This document shows, one piece after another, positions 57,359-64,000 of a stretch of 64,000 nucleotides of DNA. The notes beneath the pieces are model-generated. The model made no database searches and was not told the DNA's origin. It saw only the letters and a program-made list of their open reading frames with translations. Origin of the DNA: Tragulus kanchil (Eukaryota > Chordata > Mammalia > Artiodactyla > Tragulidae); NCBI GenBank assembly GCA_022376925.1, contig JAIOJX010000032.1:202240939-202304938 (forward strand), given 5' to 3'. Position numbers and translations under genes: made by a program. The number at the start of each line of letters is the position of its first letter. Positions within the stretch are counted from its first letter, which is position 1.

Positions 57359-58249
57359 GGCCCTGGTGGGCACAGAGAGAGGCACAAGGCTCAGCCTCTG
57401 TCCTCACAGGGCAGATAGCCAGCTGTTTAAGGGAACCGTGCAGGTGGTAACAGGCTGACCTGAGGACCAGTGCAGTGGATCTGGTTCCTCTTGGTCTGAC
57501 GACGAGGGCAAGGCGCCCTGGCTGAAGCAGCTTCTTCCAGAGGCTGACTGTGGAGGTCTCAGGCTGGAGACTCTCCTCCAGGGCTCAGGGATGATGCCTC
57601 ACCGGGGGAGAGGCCTGAGCTATTTCTGGGCTGCTGCCCTCTTAGCAGTGTCAGGGTGCCTGCAGGAGGGGACCAGACGCTGCCAGAAGGCTGAGCACAG
57701 CTGGGCCTCTGTCACACCCACCCCTGGAGACCAGAGCAGGGGAGACACCAAAGACCCCAAGAGGGAGTGGGCTCCGGGGAGAAAGAGACGCATCTGTCCA
57801 AGCTCATCTACAACATACAGGGAGAGGGCAGCCTCCGGAGGGGTCGAAGGATGGCTGGCAAAGCAAGATCACGTGGTAACGTCCTCCCCGCTGAGGGCAG
57901 CATTGGCCAGAAGCTCCGCAGGCAGGGAGCCGGGCAACCCTGGAACCCTGACCCTGACCTGGAACCCTGAGCCGAGAGAGCAGAGAGCCGGTGCTAGGAG
58001 ACTTCCAGAGGGGAGGCAGCCCTGCGGGGGGGATCGTTCTCAGAGTCCTTGCCCCCAAATGCCTCTTTCTGGCCTGCTCGTGATGCCTGAAATCCCCACC
58101 ACCAATATAGATCTCCTTAAAAACAGCACTTCTCCCCACCACACCAAATCCCTTTCAAATTCTGGGATTTGCTTGAGTGGCCTTCTTTTTCTGCCTGATA
58201 GTGAGCTGAGACCTGGGCCAGATACGGTCTGAACGGGGTTTTGATCAGT

Positions 58250-58398
58250 TGTTTTTCTTTTGAGGGGCGCTGTAACGTAGTTGCAGCATGCAGGCTCTTC
58301 AGTTGAAGCATGTAGGATTCCGTTCCCCAACCGGGGATCGGACCCAGACCCCCTGCCTTGGGAGCAGAGTCTTAGCCACTGGACCACCAGGGATGTCC
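58250..58398 (-). mobile_element. CHR/SINE2-type SINE
   Basis: 'gcaggctcttcagttgaagc', 'ccaaccggggatcggaccca', and reverse head 'ggaccaccagggatgtccc'. Confidence 0.85.
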
Positions 58399-58699
58399 CT
58401 GAATGTGGGATTTCAGATAGAGGAAGGGAGAGTGGCGTCCGAGACGTGTGGTACTCTGAGGGGAAGGGGGGCCTTGCAGGTGCAGGGAGAGGGGTGCCAG
58501 CCTGGGAAACCTCTCCACACAAGGGGCAGAATCAGGCTCTGGAAGGGCAGGAGTCAGCATGGGGGGCTCACAGAACCCCTGTCCAGTAAGTGGCATCACA
58601 GAAAGATCACCACACTGAGTCCAGGGTCCCCAGCAGTTCCGAGGCCGAGCGCTGCCTGACCCTGGGCAAGTCACTGCCGTCCTCGGACACGAGACTCTC

Positions 58700-59500
58700 T
58701 TTTTAAAAAATAGTTAAATATGCAATGTTTATTTATTTACTTTTTTACTGTAGTTGATTTACATTTCAGGTGGACAGCAAAGTGACTCACCTGTGTGTGT
58801 ATATATGTATATATATGTGTGTGATTCAGTTGCATATCTATAACATATAAACACATGGATATGTATAGATTCTTTTTCACATTCTTTCCCTCTATAGGTT
58901 ATTACAAGATATTGATCCCTGTGCTATACAGTAGGTCCTTTTTTAGGTACAAGTAGCATGCCTCTGTTAATCCTAAATTTCTAATTTACCCCTCTCCCTC
59001 CTTTCCACTTTGGTAATGATCAGTTTGTTTTCTGTCTGTGAGTCGATTTCTATTTTGTGAATAAGTTCATTCGTACCTTTTTTTTCAGTCCACAGGTAAG
59101 GGATACTGTATGATCCTTGTCTTTCTCTTTCCTACTTCCCCTAGTATGATCTTCTCTGTTGCATCTATGTTGCTGCAAACGGCATTATTTCTTTCGTTTT
59201 AATGACCGAGCGGTCCTCCTTGTAGATACATGTCACATCTTCTTTACGCATTCGTCTGTCACTTGTTTCCATGTCTGGCTACGGTAAACAGTGCTGCTAT
59301 AACACTAGGCAGCATGTATGGTTCTGAATTAGAGTTTTCGCCTTTTCTGGATACGTGCCTAGGGGTGGAGCGGTTAGATTGCGTTGAAACTCTATTTTTA
59401 ATTTTTACGGGACTTCATGCTGTTATCCATTGTTGCTGCACCAATTTACATTCCCATCAATGGTGGTGGAGGGCTCCCCTTTCTCCACACCCTCCCTGGA
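58700..59500 (-). mobile_element. L1 3' region, antisense
   Basis: Reverse artiodactyl L1 end: 'ctgtagttgatttacatttc', 'tgtgctatacagtaggtcct', 'ccaatttacattcccatcaa'. A TATATG/TGTGTA tract lies at 58790-58825. Its last ~110 bp is repeated at 60509-60620. Confidence 0.85.
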
Positions 59501-61602
59501 CTCCAGACCTATCAAGAACTGGACATTCTCGGCCCTCGAGGTGACCCAGCGTCTGAACGACCTCCCCAGAGGGGCAGGCACGGGTCCGCTTTGCCAAGGT
59601 TCCACCTCTCCCCACTGAGCAACACAGGGGGCCCCTGCAGGCTTCCGAATTGTGGCGCCTGAGAGGCTAATCCTCAGAAGAGCTGAGTTCTGGCCCCATT
59701 AGGCCCCAGGCGTGCTGAGGGCCCTTCCAGGAGGCACTGGGCTCCGTCTGGCAAACTCCTGCCTCCCATGCTGTGCGGCGGAGACTAGGGGAGAAGGCAG
59801 GAAGTGTTTCGGCGAAAACACGGTGAGGAGTAGGGCCTCAGAGCTGGGAACGACGGAGGGTGAAATGACATGAATTAGATGTTGATGGATACCAAGCCAG
59901 GAGGTCAGCAGCTTCAGGAAAAGGGCTGTTTCTGCTGTTAATCAGACTTGAAAAGCCTGCGTTCACGGTCCAGGTCGAGAGAGCCCTGGGAGACCAGAGG
60001 AGGGGAGCCGAGCAGGAGGCCGGTAGAGCGGCGGTGAAGTCCCTCCGCCTGGGCGCTCCTGGCAGCTGGGGCCGGGGACTCCCTCGCATGCGCTGGGTAA
60101 TTAATAAAGAGAGGAGCAAGGGAGAGGGACGACGGCTCCCCGCTGCCGCCGGAGAAAGGATTTAATTAGCAACGCTTCAGGAGAGAAAATTAAATTACAG
60201 GAAACAATGGTGAACTCCCGGGAACACGAAACACCTAAACCGACTCCTTAGACCCTGTGCGGGCCGAGGTCGCAATTTCACTGCCGAGGACCACCGCGTG
60301 GGTCCAGGGCCGCACAGGGCTGGGTGCCAGCCCCAGCTAGGTGGGGCTTCCCCTGGCATCCTTGGAGCATGCCAGGGCTCGCTGCCGTGGCTCGGTTCCG
60401 CCGGAAGGGGGCGCCGGCGCTCCGCAAGCCGAGGTAGGCGCAGGAGAGGACCTGGGGCGACCCAAGCCTGGAGGGGCGGCTGGGGTCACCGCAAGGGCTC
60501 TGGCCCAGACTCTATTTTAATTTTACGGGACTTCATGCTGTTATCCATTGTTGCTGCACCAATTTACATTCCCATCAATGGTGGTGGAGGGCTCCCCTTT
60601 CTCCACACCCTCCCTGGACTCCAGACCTATCAAGAACTGGACATTCTCGGCCCTCGAGGTGACCCAGCGTCTGAACGACCTCCCCAGAGGGGCAGGCACG
60701 GGTCCGCTTTGCCAAGGTTCCACCTCTCCCCACTGAGCAACACAGGGGGCCCCTGCAGGCTTCCGAATTGTGGCGCCTGAGAGGCTAATCCTCAGAAGAG
60801 CTGAGTTCTGGCCCCATTAGGCCCCAGGCGTGCTGAGGGCCCTTCCAGGAGGCACTGGGCTCCGTCTGGCAAACTCCTGCCTCCCATGCTGTGCGGCGGA
60901 GACTAGGGGAGAAGGCAGGAAGTGTTTCGGCGAAAACACGGTGAGGAGTAGGGCCTCAGAGCTGGGAACGACGGAGGGTGAAATGACATGAATTAGATGT
61001 TGATGGATACCAAGCCAGGAGGTCAGCAGCTTCAGGAAAAGGGCTGTTTCTGCTGTTAATCAGACTTGAAAAGCCTGCGTTCACGGTCCAGGTCGAGAGA
61101 GCCCTGGGAGACCAGAGGAGGGGAGCCGAGCAGGAGGCCGGTAGAGCGGCGGTGAAGTCCCTCCGCCTGGGCGCTCCTGGCAGCTGGGGCCGGGGACTCC
61201 CTCGCATGCGCTGGGTAATTAATAAAGAGAGGAGCAAGGGAGAGGGACGACGGCTCCCCGCTGCCGCCGGAGAAAGGATTTAATTAGCAACGCTTCAGGA
61301 GAGAAAATTAAATTACAGGAAACAATGGTGAACTCCCGGGAACACGAAACACCTAAACCGACTCCTTAGACCCTGTGCGGGCCGAGGTCGCAATTTCACT
61401 GCCGAGGACCACCGCGTGGGTCCAGGGCCGCACAGGGCTGGGTGCCAGCCCCAGCTAGGTGGGGCTTCCCCTGGCATCCTTGGAGCATGCCAGGGCTCGC
61501 TGCCGTGGCTCGGTTCCGCCGGAAGGGGGCGCCGGCGCTCCGCAAGCCGAGGTAGGCGCAGGAGAGGACCTGGGGCGACCCAAGCCTGGAGGGGCGGCTG
61601 GG
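59389..61602. repeat. Tandem duplication 15: 59389..60484 and 60509..61602
   Basis: Offset 1118-1120. Copy B lacks two T's in T-runs at its start. The 24-bp spacer has no obvious origin. The unit includes an L1 end and a homeodomain-site cluster. Confidence 0.97.
60098..60197. promoter_or_regulatory. Cluster of homeodomain-type TAATTA sites
   Basis: TAATTAAT at 60098, TTAATTA at 60162 and ATTAAATTA at 60189 stand in a GC-rich surround within 100 bp. Candidate enhancer only; repeated at 61216-61315. Conservation was not tested. Confidence 0.25.
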
Positions 61603-61949
61603 TGCCTTCCCTCCCCAAGTCACGAAGGGCTTCCAGGGGCAATGGGCAGGATCTAGGCCCAGACTCACACTGCCAGTGGTGGTCTGCCTCATCTATTGGT
61701 CAGGAAAGTGGGGAGAACCGATCTGATTCAGAGAAATTGGGCCAGGGAGTGCGAGAACGGGGCAGCCTGGTCCACACCCCGGCCCCTCCTCCAGGCATCG
61801 CTTCCTGGAAGGTTCTTGGCCTCCAAGACCTTGCGACCTTGCTCCCATCCTGCCTCCGCAGGCACCGCCTGTAGCCTGGTGTTCCTCTACCCTGGCCCAC
61901 CCCACCACCTCCCCACAACCTGGCGTGTTTACTTTTAACAGTGGCAACC

Positions 61950-62291
61950 GGGGCTTCCCCTGGTGGTCCAGTGGGTAAGGACACTGCCTTGCAGTGCAAG
62001 GGGCGCCAGTTTGAGCCCTGGCCTGGGAAGATCCCACGTGCCGCGGAGCGGCTGGACCGATGTGTCCAATTACAGAGCCGGAGCTCTGGAGCGCATGCAC
62101 CCAGAGCCGGTGCTCTGCGACGACAGACGCCACCGCAATGGGAGGCCCACAGGAGCCAAAAGAACAAAGACGGATGAAAATAGAGAAATGAAAGACCAGT
62201 ATAAGTGGCCCGCCCGCTCCCCTCCCTCCCCAACCCGACCCCCGCCCAAATTAAATAAATAAATAAATCTTTAAAAAAAAATTAAAATAAA
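61950..62291 (+). mobile_element. SINE with GACGGATG-type 3' body, full length, 13-bp TSD
   Basis: Direct repeats AACAGTGGCAACC at 61937-61949 and 62292-62304. Nearly the same sequence as the 31282 element, including the GC-rich linker and TAAA tail, which suggests recent activity of one source family. Confidence 0.92.
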
Positions 62292-62304
62292 AACAGTGGC
62301 AACC

Positions 62305-63025
62305 ATTCTTGAGCTCAGGCTCAATCCAGGCCTTCTGATGAGCACTCGACCTGAGGAAGATCACTGAACCACAACCACAGCCCAAACCAGCAGAAGAGGA
62401 AACGAGTTCAGAGAGGCCAAGGATGCCACCCAGGAACACACAGCTGGGAAGTGGTCATATCCCACTGGGGTCTGAGCACGTGATCTGCAGGGGAGCCCCA
62501 TTTTTGATCCGCAGTCCCTAGTACTGAGCTTGTCTCATAATAGTCAGTCTAAGCACTTGCTGAACAAATGGCGGGGGTTTCCTTGTTTGTCGGAGCGGGT
62601 GTAACAGCAGAGAGGCTGTGAGGCTGAACTGGGATGGCGTGTGTAAACACCTGGCACTGTACTTGGGCCACTGTGAGCGTCTCGTAGGAGCTGCCGCCAG
62701 GGCTTCTCCAGCTTGACAGGATGCAGGAATCACCTGGGAACCTGCGGAGATGCATATTCGCAAGCAGCAGGCCTACATTTCTTCTGCACTTCCAAAAAGC
62801 TGCTGGTGACCATACTACTGACTGATCACACTAGCCTGTACAGTGCAGGGCTGGTCCTTCTCCTTGGCCCCAAGCCCACGGCGGGAGCCACTGCGGGAGT
62901 TCTCAGCTTTACTTGCACACCCTCTGGGGAGCCTTAATTCCTGGCCAGGGTGGGAAAGGGAGGTCTTGCCTGCCAGAGAATCTGACAGAATTGGTCTGGG
63001 GTTTGGCCTGGCCATCGGGATTTTA
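62305..63025. other. Intergenic DNA with a MIR relic
   Basis: A MIR-like piece lies around 62380-62470 ('gaggaaacgagttcagagag'). The rest is unique, with no supported gene. Repeated from 63386 to the window end. Confidence 0.5.
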
Positions 63026-63238
63026 AGGGCTTCCACTATGGCTCCGATGGTAAAGAATCTGCCTGCAATGCAGGAGACCCAAGTTCAATCCCTGAGTCGG
63101 GAAGATCCTCTGGAGAAGGGAATAGCGACCCATTCTCGTATTCTTGCCTAAGAAATCCCATGGATGGACGAGCCTGCTGGGCTACAGTCCATGGGGTTAC
63201 AGAGAGTCAGTCAGGACTGAGTGACTGCGACTTTCACT
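63026..63238 (+). mobile_element. Bov-tA SINE
   Basis: 'ccgatggtaaagaatctgcc', 'gaagatcctctggagaaggg', 'gtcaggactgagtgactgcg'. Complete and moderately diverged. Confidence 0.92.
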
Positions 63239-64000
63239 ATGCAGCCAAGGCTAGATCACTGCCTCAGGGAGGTGCCTGGAGGGCAGTAACCTCCGTGAGC
63301 GGTCTGACGTCGCCCAGTACAGGTGTGGACCCCAGGCCGATAAATAAATCTTTAAAAAAAAATTAAAATAAAAACAGTGGCAACCATTCTTGAGCTCAGG
63401 CTCAATCCAGGCCTTCTGATGAGCACTCGACCTGAGGAAGATCACTGAACCACAACCACAGCCCACACCAGCAGAAGAGGAAACGAGTTCAGAGAGGCCA
63501 AGGATGCCACCCAGGAACACACAGCTGGGAAGTGGTCATATCCCACTGGGGTCTGAGCACGTGATCTGCAGGGGAGCCCCATTTTTGATCCGCAGTCCCT
63601 AGTACTGAGCTTGTCTCATAATAGTCAGTCTAAGCACTTGCTGAACAAATGGCGGGGGTTTCCTTGTTTGTCGGAGCGGGTGTAACAGCAGAGAGGCTGT
63701 GAGGCTGAACTGGGATGGCGTGTGTAAACACCTGGCACTGTACTTGGGCCACTGTGAGCGTCTCGTAGGAGCTGCCGCCAGGGCTTCTCCAGCTTGACAG
63801 GATGCAGGAATCACCTGGGAACCTGCGGAGATGCATATTCGCAAGCAGCAGGCCTACATTTCTTCTGCACTTCCAAAAAGCTGCTGGTGACCATACTACT
63901 GACTGATCACACTAGCCTGTACAGTGCAGGGCTGGTCCTTCTCCTTGGCCCCAAGCCCACGGCGGGAGCCACTGCGGGAGTTCTCAGCTTTACTTGCACA

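Larger units (their letters stand above)
56076..58170. repeat. Tandem duplication 14: 56076..57117 and 57129..58170
   Basis: 1042-bp copies, offset 1053, no differences seen, 11-bp spacer. The unit begins with a Bov-tA. A 265-codon open frame runs across the junction and is an artefact of it. Confidence 0.97.
62259..64000. repeat. Tandem duplication 16: from 62259, and from 63340 to the window end
   Basis: Copy B starts at 63340 inside a TAAATAAATC tract and matches copy A at offset 1081 up to the window end, with one mismatch seen (AAACC/ACACC near 62386/63467). The true end of copy B lies outside the window. Confidence 0.95.

Noticed and set aside
53000..62000. Exons of CIPC or TMEM63C, the expected human neighbours
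   Set aside because: No frame on either strand matched what I know of these proteins; they probably lie outside the window.
283..62291. tRNA genes at SINE heads
   Set aside because: The B-box-like GGTTCRATCC motifs belong to tRNA-derived SINEs with tails and target duplications, not to a folded tRNA gene.
28..64000. CRISPR-like or satellite array
   Set aside because: The repeats are two-copy units of ~1.1 kb with unrelated content, not many short repeats with spacers, and the genome is mammalian.

Overview
This window is nuclear DNA from a ruminant artiodactyl. The evidence is the interspersed repeats: tRNA-Glu-derived Bov-tA SINEs, CHR/SINE2-type SINEs ending in TAAA repeats, and BovB LINE reverse-transcriptase fragments, over a background of old L1, L2 and MIR. 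Species cannot be fixed from sequence alone. One frequent SINE type has a 3' body I cannot match to a named cattle family, so a lineage other than cattle is possible.

One protein-coding gene is recognisable: ZDHHC22, a brain-enriched DHHC-type palmitoyltransferase, on the + strand. A CpG island near 40.9-43.1 kb is its likely promoter and non-coding first exon. The coding sequence is complete in two exons (44150-44675 and 50489-50754) that splice to 263 residues with consensus splice sites. Two poly(A) signals lie downstream (51598 and 53021). In human the neighbours on chromosome 14q24.3 are CIPC and TMEM63C; I found no coding exon of either here.

Layout: 0-16 kb is repeat-rich and AT-rich (L1, BovB and SINE fragments). 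16-31 kb is mostly unique intergenic DNA with MIR and L2 relics. 31-36 kb holds SINEs, MIR and L1. 36-40.6 kb is unique upstream DNA. 40.9-53 kb is ZDHHC22. 53-64 kb is GC-richer intergenic DNA with Bov-tA copies, an antisense L1 3' end and a possible homeodomain-site cluster.

The strongest unexplained signal is structural. Sixteen separate stretches are each present twice in direct tandem, with a repeat offset of 1.05-1.23 kb in every case, near-perfect identity, and 0-59 bp of spacer. The duplicated sequences are unrelated to each other (SINE/L1, unique DNA, CpG island, intron). About 17 kb of the 64 kb is redundant. Several spacers are degraded versions of the flanking sequence. This looks like a systematic assembly or gap-filling artefact rather than biology, and it affects gene structure: the CpG island, the first-exon donor, a CGG repeat and part of intron 2 are all doubled. 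A real serial ~1.1 kb tandem-duplication process is the exciting alternative, and read-level data would settle it.
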